A stretch of 60,000 nt of DNA from Gnetum montanum. Its lineage: Eukaryota > Streptophyta > Gnetopsida > Gnetales > Gnetaceae. Where the stretch lies: NCBI GenBank assembly GCA_015680685.1, contig MNCI01005411.1, positions 68,856-128,855 of the forward strand, read 5' to 3'. A program made the position numbers and the translations under genes. Of the stretch, positions 20,622 through 32,607 are shown piece by piece (position 1 is the first letter of the stretch; each line of letters begins with the position of its first letter). A model generated the notes under the pieces. The model did no database searches and was not told the DNA's origin. It was given only the letters and a program-made list of their open reading frames with translations.

Positions 20622-21702
20622 ATAACTTGTTTCAATAATTTGTAAATTTTCTTAAAATAAGAGTGAAGTGGACTTGACTTTATTACATTCACTTTATTTT
20701 TATTTTTATTTTTACCTTTATTATAATTTAAGTAAAAGTGACTTTGATTTAGTTTCTTGCATATCCTTTTTATTATGACAAAAAGGTGGATCCACATGTC
20801 GCAATATGTGAGAAATAAATTACATTTTATATTAATTTTTTTACATGTCTATGTAATGTCAAGGTTATATGCTAATGTAATTAGTTGGTTTCAAATAGAA
20901 TCAGTAACTAAATTTAACCATGTAGGGAAGTTACTTTGAACTTTTATACTTACTATGCATAAATATTTAGGAGAAGGAATGAGAATCATGTAAGGAAGCA
21001 TTTCAATTACAAATTCTGATGTGTGGCATTGCAAAGAAATATTGTCAAGGACATCATGAAATGCTAAGCTTATTCTACTAAGGACATCATGAAATTTTTT
21101 TAATACTTTTCTATAAAGAAAGTATTACACTTACTCTTTTGCAAAGAAAGTAGTTTAGGTTATCTAGTGATAGATAACTTCAAGATATATTTTTTTATTT
21201 TTATTTATTATTACTTTTTATTAGTGTTATCATGAAATTTCGTTAAGTGTTAAATCACTATGCAAGTTGAAAAATGAGTCAATCCATCTATCTTTAAAAA
21301 TTTATAGATTCCAATATTACAATGTTAAATTAGATAAGCAACACATACATTTTAGATTAATTTGGAAACTAGATTCATTATTCTCATGGTTAGGTTTTAG
21401 AATTAGTCTTAATATAAGCTAAGTTACTTATTACTCCAAAATTGATCTATCATTCTTGGCACCATTGTGGGAGAGCAACATAGTTCAAAAAATATAAGAT
21501 GGCAACTAGCAAATTTTTGGAGAGATAAGAACAATAGGTGAAGGGATGAAAACAATGGGTTAATTAGAAAGGCAAAAGAAACTAATCCTATTACAAACTA
21601 TAATGGTTCTTTTATCCAACTTAATGTAGATAACAAATTGGAAAAGGATCATGAAACCTTTATCCTACAAAATATAAAGATAGCAAAAGCTCAACTAATG
21701 TG
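20622..21702 (+). mobile_element. Possible remnant of another LTR element (LTR end, primer site, gag start)
   Basis: About 1.1 kb of AT-rich sequence without a gene. At 21452 an LTR-like end (TATCA) is followed by TGGCACCATTGTGGGAGA (21457-21474), which matches the tRNA-Asp complement with a few changes and one missing base. An ATG at 21501 opens a broken frame. The remnant is cut off at 21703 by the Ath-3 LTR. The sequence is not close to the other Athila LTRs here. Confidence 0.35.
21457..21474 (+). other. Candidate tRNA-Asp primer site of the remnant element
   Basis: TGGCACCATTGTGGGAGA follows TATCA and a short TTCT spacer, as expected for LTR end plus primer site. Confidence 0.4.
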
Positions 21703-22555
21703 TCATGAGTATTCTCTTTGTCCAACCATACATACCATGAGCATTCACACATGACTTGATCATATTTCATGGACTAGACTAGTGTACTATCTAGATAGCT
21801 AAATATTTGGTTGTGGGTTGCTATCCTTTTAGCTATATGTGTGTAGCTCTTAATGCATATGGTTAAGTACAACTAAGATATATGATACTAATGTTGCTAA
21901 GGCTATAATAAAATATTATTCAAATATAGAAATTAAATCTAAATTAAGCTAATGTAGAAATTAAGACTAAGCTATACTAAGTGATAAGTATTTGTTCTTG
22001 ATTTCTCATGCACTTCCCAAACTTGCATAATCACCACTATGTTACTAAGTTCTTATTACTAGGTGGGCCAACTAAGAATATAGCTGGCATTATCAAATGA
22101 TACATGTTATGCTTGAAACCAATAGTACTTATGTTGCCATAACTATCATGCAATGAAACATAAATAATTAACTAAATGTATGCAAAGTAAAGGAATAAGA
22201 AAATTAAAGTGTAATTAAAAAAAGCATTAAATAAACCCAAATGCTATAATGAGGGTAAATCACTCTAAATCTTGTTATTGTTCATAAAAATGTGTCTAGG
22301 TACATGATCACTTATATAAGATTCCAGTCAATCAATTTATGTTTATATTTTGGGTACTTAGCAATAAATTCTAACTTATATGGAAACAAACTACAAAAGC
22401 TTCGTCACAACTATGAACAAAATATTTCATAAATGTAGTTGGTATGCATATTTATATAAGCATTTATGTCTAATATGTTGACACTGATGTATCAACCTAG
22501 CATGTTGTATGTTAATGTAGTTGCATTAACACAACTGACTAAATATTTGTCATCA
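21703..22555 (-). repeat. 3' LTR of Ath-3
   Basis: Minus strand begins TGATGACAAATATTT after the polypurine tract and ends ...ACTCATGA. The terminal sequence corresponds to the family LTR end (ATGGTTGGACAAAG in place of the GTTGAGTGTAGG-type block). 853 bp, strongly diverged from the other LTRs. Confidence 0.6.
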
Positions 22556-22815
22556 TACCTCCATTATTAACTAAAACTTTATCCTCAGGTTAAGAAAATT
22601 AGAATAGATTTTATTTACAAAATATGAGAATGATTATAATGTCTAACTTAATGGATTGACTAGAGTGCCACATTACAAAAAACTTATTTGAGTGGCTTTA
22701 CATTTTGACAAACACTAAAATTTGAATACATTATACTTACAAAAAAATTATGTAGATATTTACAAAAACACCTAAGACATATGTCTCATGTTGTACCTAG
22801 TGTTGGTAGTCGAAG
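21703..22815 (-). mobile_element. Ath-3, left part: 3' LTR and 3' end (minus strand)
   Basis: On the minus strand: 3' internal sequence (22815-22567), polypurine tract ATGGAGGTA (22566-22556) and the 3' LTR (22555-21703). The other part of the same element is its ORF3 fragment at 45370-46680; Ath-4 sits between. The internal piece aligns with the Ath-2 3' end (CTGAGGATAAAGTTTT against CTCAAGGATGATTTTT). It is the oldest layer of the nest. Confidence 0.6.
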
Positions 22816-23180
22816 TGCTGCAATGTTTGATTAGAAAGCTCATCTTTATTATTGCACATATTGAATTGCTCAAATACAATATTTCTTGAATAACGATCCA
22901 TACACTCTTTGACTCCTAGTACAGGAACTCCAAAAATATTCTAACTTTCAAGTGGAAAGACTACTAGAGCTTCACTACAACTATGAGACTTATTATCAGA
23001 AATGTTGTGGTTAGGTGTGCATCTATAGGTAAAATTATGTGCCCTATCAATGGGTCAAACCATGCATTAACGAGATCACATCGATGAGATCCCATTGATG
23101 GGGTCATGTCAATGACATCTTGTTAATGGAATCACATCAATAGCATCTTGTGAATGTAGCCAAACCATGATGGCTCATCA
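22816..23180 (-). repeat. 3' LTR of Ath-4, truncated (U3-R only)
   Basis: Matches the U3-R half of the 5' LTR (45028-45369): minus strand TGATGAGCCATCATGGTTT, then the CATCAATG-type repeats, TATA-like CTATAGATG and the AAAGATGAGCTTTCTAATCA region. About 508 bp of the U5 half is missing at the left, where the sequence changes abruptly to Ath-3 interior. Confidence 0.75.
23045..23165 (-). promoter_or_regulatory. U3 repeats of the Ath-4 3' LTR
   Basis: Minus strand has successive GACCCCATCAATGG, TCTCATCGATGTG, CTCGTTAATG and GTCATTGACATG-type units, each a short near-palindrome around ATCGAT or ATTGAC, upstream of the TATA-like box. The same kind of repeats is found in the 5' LTR (45240-45350). 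Confidence 0.6.
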
Positions 23181-23192
23181 TTCCTCCACGAC

Positions 23193-23362
23193 TAAAAGAA
23201 AACTCATCCTTGAGCATTTTTACAAAATTTGGGATGGTATGGAATTATTTATTGACTATAGAAAAAATAAACATAATAAAAATTGAATTCCCATGTGTAT
23301 GATTTTATAATTATTATAAAAGTTTGGTGTTTAGAATGAAAAAATTAAACACTAGGACAAAA
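23193..23362 (-). other. 3' untranslated end of Ath-4 plus polypurine tract (23181-23192)
   Basis: Minus strand shows CTCAAGGATGAGTTTTCTTTTAGTCGTGGAGGAA then the LTR; this aligns with the 3' end of Ath-2 (CTCAAGGATGATTTTTCATTCAGTCGTGGGGGTA, in part). It is separated from ORF3 by Ath-5. Confidence 0.65.
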
Positions 23363-23367
23363 CCAAC

Positions 23368-24316
23368 CGATAAGAGTAGTTACTCTAGCGGTTACTCTAG
23401 TGGTTATTCTAATTCTTAGAGCAGTTACTCTAGTAGTTACTCTAATTATTAGAGTGGGTACTCTAGTGGTTACTTTAGTAGTTATTCTAATTATTAGAGA
23501 TGTTACTCTAGTGGTTGCTTTAGTAGTTATTCTAATTATTAGAGTGGTTACTCTAATTATTAGAGTAGTTGCTCCCAAGCCTATAAATATAGTGCCCAGG
23601 CACACAATTGAGAAGAAGTCTTTAGTAGTTAAGTAGCAAAACTCTTACAATTTATTTCAAAGTTAGAGTATTTTCCAAGTTCCTATAGCAGGATGTTTAA
23701 GTGTGAATGGACATTTATTCAAGTATTAATGTACCTGAGAACACCATTGTGTTGGCAACAAAGATGAGCTTTTTGATTCATCCTTATAGCACTTGAGATT
23801 TGTTTTCTTACGCATTTATTTTATTTTATGCACTTTACATTTATGTTATTAACGTAGCAATTCATTTTGATCAATTAAGAAAATTGTTAAAGTTACACAA
23901 GCATGACCCCTTCGAGCATATGTGTGACACTTGGTAGCTCAAAAATGATTAGTGTTTGATAGCCTAGTAGTGTTTGTAGTAGTTCAAGAAGTGTACAACA
24001 AGTAGGAATAGATGCTTATGTTAGGATTAGTTGGAACTTAGTTAATGAGTAGTTAAGTTAAATTAGTCACCTAGTTATCTCTCTCTTTCCCTATTATCAT
24101 AGGACATAAAAACATAAAAGATATAAAAATCATATGTATCAAGCTTACTTAACCATACAATCATGACATACAAGTATGGTTGAGAAGACAATGATCATTT
24201 AACCTATCCTTGTTTCACAAGGGCACATAAGAACTTAGTCATTGGAATTTGACCGGATCATGCATGAAATGCTCGTATTCATATGGTTGAGTGTAGGGGT
24301 ACCTTGCTGCTCATGA
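23368..24316 (+). repeat. 5' LTR of Ath-5
   Basis: U3 is a ~210-bp tandem array, then TATA box CCTATAAATATAG (23580-23592), R/U5 with CATTGTGTTGGCAACAAAGATGAG, and the family end sequence GTTGAGTGTAGGGGTACC ... CTCATGA. Open frames on both strands across the array (23345-23605 minus, 23400-23636 plus) are translations of the repeat, not genes. Confidence 0.88.
23371..23578. repeat. U3 tandem array of palindromic units (Ath-5 5' LTR)
   Basis: Repeats of GTTACTCTAGTGGTTACTCTA alternating with the 15-nt perfect palindrome CTCTAATTATTAGAG. A higher-order unit of about 46 bp is visible. The 3' LTR has the same array with different unit content (32611-32790). Confidence 0.85.
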
Positions 24317-24317
24317 T

Positions 24318-24335
24318 TAGCACCTTTTTCGGGGA
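24318..24335 (+). other. Primer binding site, tRNA-Asp type (Ath-5)
   Basis: TAGCACCTTTTTCGGGGA, one base after the LTR; decayed match to TGGCGCCGTTGCCGGGGA. Confidence 0.7.
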
Positions 24336-24452
24336 CTTAGTTTTTTGTGCAATAATTATAACTTAGGAAATAATTCACATCATTGGAACGAATCCTTAAG
24401 GTTGATTGAGAAAATAATAAATAAGAATACATTGCACACTGAACAAACAAGT

Positions 24453-26890
24453 ATGTCTCCTTCTTTGTACGAAAGTGCCTCACCACCTAGGTCTGAAACA
24501 GGAAATAATTAGTAGCATAATACACATGACATTGATCTGCTAGTCCCTCAACAAGTTTGAGTGGTATATATTTATCCTGATGAGTATATACTAGACTTCA
24601 CCTTTATCTTCCATAAAGATAAACAACTGCATTGGTGAGACTTAGAAGGTAACATAGTGTTACCTCCCGATTGTTCAGTCCCAAGCATGCTTCTTCATGC
24701 CCTCACATGAATTGGCATGCCACACTTATATATAGAATATGTTGTGAAAAATCATGACTCGAGAGCATACCATCGCATGGTTCCACAATGTCAATGGGAT
24801 TTGCAATAGGAGAGACATCATAAGTCTTTGAAGGGTAAGTGGTCATAGGGTATCCCACATGTCTTAAGCAAAAATGAGAGTGGTGAACCTACCTCAGGTA
24901 GTCACCCACATAACGATGTTCCTCCCCTTGAGTTTGGCCAAGGGGTTGTGTATCAGAACCTTCATTCCACTATTCATAACCCAAGTTCTGATACCCACAG
25001 GCACAAAGGATTTCAAAAAGGAACATGGACACATGATAAAGATGGACATTTTGATAGTAATCATGTTTGAGGCCAAGACCATCAAGGAGAAGGTGGTAGA
25101 CACCATCATGGTCACGGTTATCCTTTTTATTCATCTTCATCATCTCCTTCATCCTCTCCTTTAGTGTCTAGACGTAGTTATGAAGAAAAGCACCATGGGG
25201 ATAAAGGTAGGCAAAGTAGAAGTCATAGATGAAATAGCTAGAAAAGGGGATAAGGGCACTCTAGAGATTCGCAACATAGAAGAAGGGAGAGTAGGGAACA
25301 ATGTAGGCATCATAGATACCATGGACAATACAATCATGATGAACCCCTACTCACTACTCAAAGTATATTGGAAAGAACTAAGGCTGTTAGAATTTCAAAA
25401 AGGCACCAGAAAGATAGTAGGATCAAGAGATTAGATATGAAAAATATCCCTCGATTTGAATGGGGATACAATGCTAATCCTCAAAATTACTTACAAGCAT
25501 TCCATGATGTGTGTGCCTTACAAAATATAGAGAATGAATGGAAAAAACTTAAGTTGTTTCCATGGACACTAGTTAAAGAAGTGAAAAGCTGGTACTAGTC
25601 TTTAGAATTAGAATCCATTCATAGGTGGAGTACTATATTAGAACTATTTAATGACAAGTACCAAATGTACTCCCAAGTGTCTAACTTGTGAAAGCAAATG
25701 CAAGGCTAGAAATAAGGAGGGCATGAATCCTTGGATGCTACCATGGGGAAATATTATGCACTGTTACATCGTTTTCCTAGTCATGGATATTTAGAAAGGG
25801 ATCAACTACACCATCTCATGGATGGGCTTCTGCATGAAATAAGAAGAACCCTTGGGACTTATGCACAAGGAACACTATCTAAGCTTAGGTCCTATCAAAT
25901 TCAAAGACTATTGGAGCAAGTTGCTAAGGAAGAAGGTGAGCTATGGAAGAGAGAAAGTGTAGAAGAGTATAACCAAGATCCTTCCCTTTGAAAGAGGGAA
26001 GTAAGATTTTGTGAGGATGAAGAAAATTCATGACTCAAAGAGATGGTGAATAGGAAAAATTTGCCTATCCAAAAGTTGATATCAGAAGTATCGGAAAAGG
26101 TAGAGCAAATGTGGGATTCCGTAGATAATAGATTTTAATATATTCCTAAAATAGTAGAGGAGTTTAGAGAGCAAGGTAGTGATTGTGAAAAAAGAAAAAA
26201 GAGAGAAACTGAACATGCATGTAGCAAGGGTAAGTGCAAAGTTGCCATCATTGAAGAGGTTGTGGAGTTGGAAATAGACAATGATAGTTGATGTGAAATA
26301 TGTCAATATGAGCATCCCAAGGGATGTTGCCCTATAATCTCACATTTGCAAGAGTCTGGGATGTATGCACTTAACCCATAATTGAACAAACAACAAGCAC
26401 CCCGAAGGTTACCTTACCCCCAAGGTAACCCAAGATAGTTTCACCAACCCTTAATGTATTACCCAAGTGGAACTCAACCATAATTGATTGAGCAATATCA
26501 GTAGTGGTAGTATCCACAATCATGTGGAATTCCACCACCAAGGCAAAAGTATCCTTACCAATGACCTAACCCATATGGATATTATGTGTAGCAGCCAATC
26601 TCCCCATGTCACTCTATTAGTCACATCACTCCTCAACCTCACTATCAAGCCTGCGAGTATTATGGAACTTCGGCTTCTAGGAGTGATATTTTGCAAGTAT
26701 ATCATACTTCTCATCTAGCTGCATCTCTTCCACCAATAGCTCCACTACCACCTAGTCTAGCTATGCAGGGTGAAATCCCTACCCAACTACAACAACGTAA
26801 TGCCACAAGGCTATTAACTCACAATCTACTATTGTTTCCAACAACCATATGAAGAAAAGACCTTTCTTTATAACCAATAGACCAACCAAA
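24453..26890 (+). pseudogene. gag of Ath-5 (Athila Gag, decayed)
   Basis: Starts MSPSLYESASPPRSETG (ATG 24453). In order: an N-terminal region; a linker rich in His, Arg, Asp and Ser (about 24990-25320, read in a frame different from the longest open one); RLDMKNIPRFEWGY and LQAFHDVCALQNIENEWKKL (25430-25560); the Gag domain with LLHRFPSHGYLERDQLHHL and EIRRTLGTYAQGTL (25740-25990); and the zinc knuckle CEICQYEHPKGCCP (about 26300-26335). A Pro/Gln/Tyr-rich tail extends to about 26890. Frameshifts and stops throughout. Gag would assemble particles that package the element RNA; the knuckle binds RNA. Confidence 0.85.
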
Positions 26891-26984
26891 CCCTTATAAT
26901 CACAAGTGGATAATTCTTTAGATGCCTTAGTATTAATCAAAACTTCAAAGCCTCCTTCAACTCAATCGCTACACTCAATGCATA

Positions 26985-29900
26985 CGGTCATGCTAACACA
27001 TGTCGTCACTGATTGGATGAATGCTGGCCACCTTCCCAGAAAATTCTCTGATCCTGGGAGTCCTTTGATATACTTACAAATCATTGGAAATGTGCCATGT
27101 AAGGTTATTTTGGATTCAGGTTCTGGTATCAACTTGATTTTTCAAAAAATGTATAAGGCCTAGAACCTGCCTCCATTGAAAAAGAGCAACATTCTTCTAG
27201 AGTTGGCTGACCAGTCCATCACTATCCCATTGGGACTAGTGGAAGACATTGTTACCACTATTTGTGGGTGGTTGTACCAAGCTAACTTCCGAGTGATTTA
27301 GGTAAACAATGGTAAGGGGGACTTCCCAATCATAATAGGAAGAGCATGGCTAAGCACCATTGATGCATTCCTAGGAATCCATGATCTTTCCATAGAAATA
27401 TCAAAGGAAAATACATTTAGAAAGATTGAGAAGAAGAAATTTTTGTGCATTGCATATAGTGACATAGGGTGTAATTGCATGCAAAGGTCATGGTTTGTGA
27501 AAATTTTAACATTGCTTGCATGAAATTAGTGTGCACAAGTAATCAACATACAAAGATGCATGTATGTAGCAGCCACAAAATAGGAAGGCACCCAGTGCTT
27601 GAAAACTAATCAAGAAAGTAGTTCACTCATATGTATGGAACCAACTCAGGGTTTGAATTGCACTTACATCGATAGCATAGATGCATTAGAGCAAGTCCAC
27701 CACCAAATTCCAAGTCTTAATCTTGAAAATGTCAACTACGGGAAGTTAAAAATCCCTAAGAAATTTAAGCAAGAGCCCCTCAAGCTAAAACCATTGCCCA
27801 CCAATATAGAATACATGTTTCTTAAAAATGGAAAAATAGTAATTATTAATGCTAAGCTTTCTCCTCAATAGAAAGAAGAACTTCTAAAGGTAATAAATAA
27901 ATGGTTAGAAGCCTTCGCTTCGTCATATCCTGAATTAACTTGAATAGATCCTAGGATATGCCAATATAGAATTTACTCTGATCCCTCCATGAAGCCTCAA
28001 AGATAATTGTAGAGGTGTTTGAACCCAAAGCTGAAGCAAGTAGTCAAGGAAGAAATTGAATAGCTTCTCAAGGCTTGGTTCATATACCCTATTTCTAATA
28101 GTGAATGGGTTTGCCCCTTAATTATTGTGCCTAAAAATGGAGGCAAATGGAGAGTGTGAATAGATTTTAGGGTACTGAATATGACAACATTCAAGGATCA
28201 CTTTCAATTTCCATTTGTTGACCAAGTCTTAGAAACCATCGTATGGCATCGCTACTATAGTTTTATGGATGGATAAAGTAGATATAATCAAATAAAAATA
28301 GCCCCAAAATACCAAGCCAAGAATACATTCACCAAAACTTGGGGAATGTTTGCATACAAACAGATGTCCTTTATCTTGTGCGATGCCCCTGTAACATTTC
28401 AATGACTAGTTCTAAGCATTTTCCAATAGTAGATCGGAAATGGTGTAGAAGTCTTTATGAACGATTTCTCCACCTATGGAGAAAACTTTGATTAGGCCTT
28501 GGACTGGTTAGAGAAATTGTTAGAAAGATGTGTAGAAACCAATTTATGGCTCAAGTAGTAGAAAAGCCATTTGATGGTTGAAGAGGGTGTAGTACTAGGG
28601 AAAACATTCTCACACACAGGGATAGAGGTAGACCTTGAGAAAATCAAAGTTATCTAAGGAATTACCCATCAACAGAAAAGTATCAAAGATATTTAGTCAT
28701 TCCTTGGACATACTAACTACTATAGGAGATTTATTGAGAACTTTTAAAAGGTTGCCAAAGCATTGGTGGAATTAATGAAAAAAGATGTACCTTTCGAGTG
28801 GACCAGGTAATGCGAATTAGCTTTTCAAACTTTGAAGCAAAAGCTAGTAGAAACACCCATTCTACAAGCTCCTGATTGATCCAAACCATTCCATATTATG
28901 ACTAACACATCCAATTATGTCTTAGGAGTTGTACTTACATTATTAGATGACTATATGTGTCCTTATTACATCCACTATGCAAGGAGAAGTATCGCTGGTG
29001 GACAACTTAACTACAGTATTGCAGAGAAAGAATTAACGGTTGTAGTGTTTGTACTAGAAAATTTTAGACACTATGTATTGGGATATAAAGTATATATACA
29101 TATAGATTATATTGCAATAAGGTTCCTCATGAATAAGTCAATGGTAAGACCTCATATCATATGATGGCTTATAATCTTACAAGAGTTTGATCTTACGATG
29201 ATCGATCGTAAAGGCACTGAGAACATAGTTGCTGATCATTTATCTTGGTTGCAATGGAATAACAAAGAGGATGAAAATCCAATTTCTGATTATTTTCCTG
29301 ATGAATTTCTCTTTGATGGTGTAGTGAATAATCAATTACCCATGGAAAAAAATTGGTATAGTAGCATTCTTACCTATCTCCTCACCCAACAAATACCAGA
29401 AGAGTTAAGCCTTAAGAAGAAACAACAGTTTCTTCATCGAGCCAAGTACTTTATGGAAATCAATGAACAACTTTACAAAGTGTGTCCCGATGGCCTGTTT
29501 CAATGGTGTGTTCCAAATATAGATCAATTGCAAGTTCTCTAAGATGCTCATGAGGGTCCTTGTGGGGGTCATTATGGTGGGAGACGAATGACCATCAAAA
29601 TCTTGCTTGTAGGATATTATTGTCCTACATTGTTTCAGGATGTCCATCAATTCATCCAATCTTGTGAGTGTTGTCAACATGATGGGGGAATCACTACTAG
29701 AATGGAGGGTCCACAAAAATGGATCCAACCATTACAACCCTTCGACATTTGAGGAATTGATTTTATGGGGCCAATTACACCAATGTCCAATGGAAAATCC
29801 TATATCATTGTTGTTGTTGATTACCTAACTAAATGGGAAGAAGTAGCTATTATTAAGGATTGTATGTCATCTACAACTACATGATTTGTTTAGCAATACA

Positions 29901-30703
29901 TCATAAACAAGTTTGGTGTGCCTCATGCACTTATTTCGGACAATGGTACCCACTTCACAAGTGCAAATTTTTGAAAATTAATGCAACAGTTAGGGGTTGA
30001 GCATAAATTGACTACACCATACCACCCCCAAGAAAATGGTCAAGAATAAGTTACCAATAGGGAGATTAGGAAGATATTGATAAGAATAATTAGCAAGTTT
30101 AGGTGAGACTGGAGCACTAAAATGAATGTTTCTCTTTGGGCATACTACTCGACATGGAAACTCTCTATAGGCTACTCTCACTATGAGTTAGTGTATGATA
30201 AATTACCAATGCTTCCCATTTAAACTAAGCTCCATACACTATCCATGACATGTGACCTCAAACTTGACTTTGATCTAGCACAGAAACAATAGTTAGTAAC
30301 CCTTAACTTGTTAGATGAAAACCGAATAGCTACCCTATCATCTAACAAGTTTCACAAGGCATTCAATAAACAATGTCATGACCTAAGGATTAGGAAAGTT
30401 AAATATCGACCAGGAGATAAGGTTCTTTACTAGAATCCCACACATGTGCCACAACGTAGTAAATTTCAAACACTGTGGGAAGGACCTTATATTATTTATG
30501 CAACTTTTCCTTCAAGGGCCATGACAATATACAAACCTGAGAGCCTAGACAAGAAACTGTTGGTTAACGTACAACAAACCAAACCTTTTCATGAGCTTAG
30601 AATAGCCAATGCATATGCTACCTCTATTGATGGACAACCTTACTCACTCTTTCAAAACTCCTCCTTCCAATTTAGTTATGGAAAAGATGGCCACCTATGC
30701 TAA
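26985..30703 (+). pseudogene. pol of Ath-5: protease-RT-RNase H-integrase (decayed)
   Basis: Athila-type order is complete. Protease at 26985-27300 with CKVILDSGSGINLI (catalytic DSG kept). RT at about 28000-28700: SNSEWV-type start, IDFRVLNMTTFKDHFQFPF, then EVFMNDFSTYG, where the FMDD box has become FMND. RNase H 28898-29260: TNTSNYVLG (first Asp to Asn), EKELTVVVF, and DHLSWL end. Integrase: HHCC finger with GHYGG and CECCQHDGG (29540-29690), core DFMGPITPMSNG and SDNGTHF, HPQENGQE (29750-30070), and C-terminal LWEGPYIIYATF (30446-30600, GPF/Y module; no chromodomain seen). Several stops per domain, mostly explicable by C-to-T change. Enzymatically dead. Confidence 0.9.
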
Positions 30704-32212
30704 CCATTTTAGACCCTCAGTTCCTTTTAAATTTTTTTTTACACATTTTTCCAAAAATTTTTATTTTTGTTTTACACCATCGCTCATGTTTTTACTATTT
30801 CTTTGTTTGCTTGATTTACTTATATTCATCATCCAATAAGTGCTCATGATGGTGGATTGCATTATATCATATTGATTGATAATGTTTGGTTTTTACCTTT
30901 GAATTATGATGTTGATATTAAGGTATGGTTCTTTTGGTAAAATAGGCAATGAGTCCATGCTATCCACTCATCCATACAACTCTATGGTCTCCTTTGGCTT
31001 AGATCTATATAGTCCTCTTTTTCTAAGTAAATTTATTAATGAATTGGTGGTTGAGTACTTTTTAAATCAAGAAAAGACTCAAAGGATGAAAAGGGTGTGA
31101 CTTCAAGGGGATTTGATGCATTTGTGTTGGTCATTCTCTTGGGTGCTTAGATACTTGTTTATTGGGTTTCTCACCATTTTGACATTGTTCAAAAATTAGG
31201 AAGCCAAACGAATAAAAATAATTCTTTTCATAGTGTGGTTCTCATGGGAAAAAAAACAAAAAAAATGAGAAAAGAAAGGAGAAAAGTGAGAAGTCAAAGA
31301 ACACCCCTTAGACATAATAAATCAATATGGGCTACAAGCACTTATTATGAAACTAGAAAGACATGTTACCCATGCCTAAAGGTTCTCTCTAACTAAGGCC
31401 CTTTCTTACTTCCTGCTTCTCGATCTCGCTCTCCTTGGGATGGTGGTCACTCTTTGTGAAGGCATTCTTGTTGCTTCCAGAGGATGGATTGGCTAGGTGT
31501 ATTGGTGCAAGGTCACTAAATGTGGTTGGTTTGAGTCTAGATTTGGGATGAAGTTCTACTTAATCATCTTAAAAATGAAATACACAAGGGGCTTTACAAA
31601 ACCTTTTTCTTGGGATTCCATTCCATTCTCTCCTCTCCATCTTTCTTCCCATTTTCCACCTCATTGTTGGTTTTATCATTAGTCCATTCTAGGTTGATGC
31701 ATTATTTTTCTTTGGTAAATTCTTGTGAGTAATTTTTTAACTCTTGCTTACAAATGACATTCCTAGAGCCTAGGGACTCTTTGGTTTATGGTTTCTTCAA
31801 GGTATATAAAGCATGAGCCTGCTTTGGAAAGGACCCATTGGAATTATTTTTTGGTGCAATTGTTAAGTTCTTTTCCTTAAACATTTCCTAGAATTAATCA
31901 TCTCTTGTTTCATCCCCATCCATGACATCCATTTTATTAGTGATTCTATTGTTATTTTTTCCCATCTTTCTTGTTCCTCATATTTTTCCATCTTATAGCT
32001 ATCGAAGGTTTGCTCTTAGCCATGGGGGCCTTGGCACTAATTTTTTAATTTTCTACATTTTACTATTCACTTAACCCCTACATCTTGGGTAGTCACCTGT
32101 GATAAATCTCCAAACTAGTTTATGCCATAACCACAACTTAGCCAATGTGCTTCATATCGAGGCAAGGTATCAACTGCATTGTAGCTCATTTGTGACTATG
32201 TTGTGTGTGTAG
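30704..32212 (+). other. Post-pol non-coding spacer of Ath-5
   Basis: No ORF. Contains GGGTGTGACTTCAAGGGG (31093), an A-rich tract (31245-31290), the purine-rich conserved block (31817-31837) and, at the end, GTTGTGTGTGTAG directly before ATG 32213. The same landmarks with the same spacing are present in Ath-7 (58401-59931). Confidence 0.7.
31817..31837 (+). other. Conserved purine-rich block (Ath-5 copy)
   Basis: GCCTGCTTTGGAAAGGACCCA region; 17 or more of 21 positions match the Ath-7 block at 59533. Confidence 0.65.
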
Positions 32213-32596
32213 ATGGTGATCATAAAAATAATGGACTAGGCTTGGAGGAAGCACTAATAATGGACTAGAACTAGAGCATTTATGAAAGAAGCATGTCTAG
32301 TGGCGTGGTTATGGATAAACAATGAAAGGTGAAATCTTAGCATTGGCAACAACATGCTTCATTTTATTTCTCTCTTTTCTCTACAAGCTGCCAAATAAAG
32401 GCTTGGATGAGTGTTCACCACAATGGTCATGAATACTAATGTTGTAGTATGCTTATTGATCTGTTCACTGAGCATGTTGAACCTCTCATATGATTCCACT
32501 GACAGTTGTCAATTAATCAATAATCCCATACATTTCCAATATTTTGTAAAGAACTTGTTTCTTTTCTTCTATACTTGAGGACAATTTTTCATTTAG
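32213..32596 (+). pseudogene. ORF3 vestige of Ath-5
   Basis: Begins at the acceptor-ATG (GTGTAG|ATGGTG) shared with Ath-7 (59932) and aligned in position with ORF3 of Ath-2 (12250). ATGGACTAGGCTTGGAGGAAG is common to Ath-5 and Ath-7. Only ~380 bp remain before the polypurine tract and no ORF3 domain can be read, so ORF3 was deleted or never acquired in this copy. Confidence 0.4.
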
Positions 32597-32607
32597 TCAT
32601 CGGGGTA

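Noticed and set aside
20507-20797. 96-aa Lys/Asn-rich minus-strand frame
   Set aside because: Crosses the end of the LARD-like LTR at 20621 into AT-rich spacer, so it cannot be one gene.
23045-23165. Possible CRISPR-like array of ~22-bp repeats
   Set aside because: Repeats are short, imperfect, palindromic, without unique spacers, and lie in a plant LTR U3.
23345-23636. Overlapping open frames on both strands encoding VTLIIRV / TTLIIRVTT repeats (also 32597-32876)
   Set aside because: They are translations of the stop-free U3 tandem array in the Ath-5 LTRs. Unit order differs between the two LTRs and no start context or domain exists.
24874-25164. 96-aa frame with MVTVILFIHLHHLLHPLL, looking like a membrane helix
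   Set aside because: Shifted reading of the HHHGH/SSSS-coding Gag linker; not a membrane protein.
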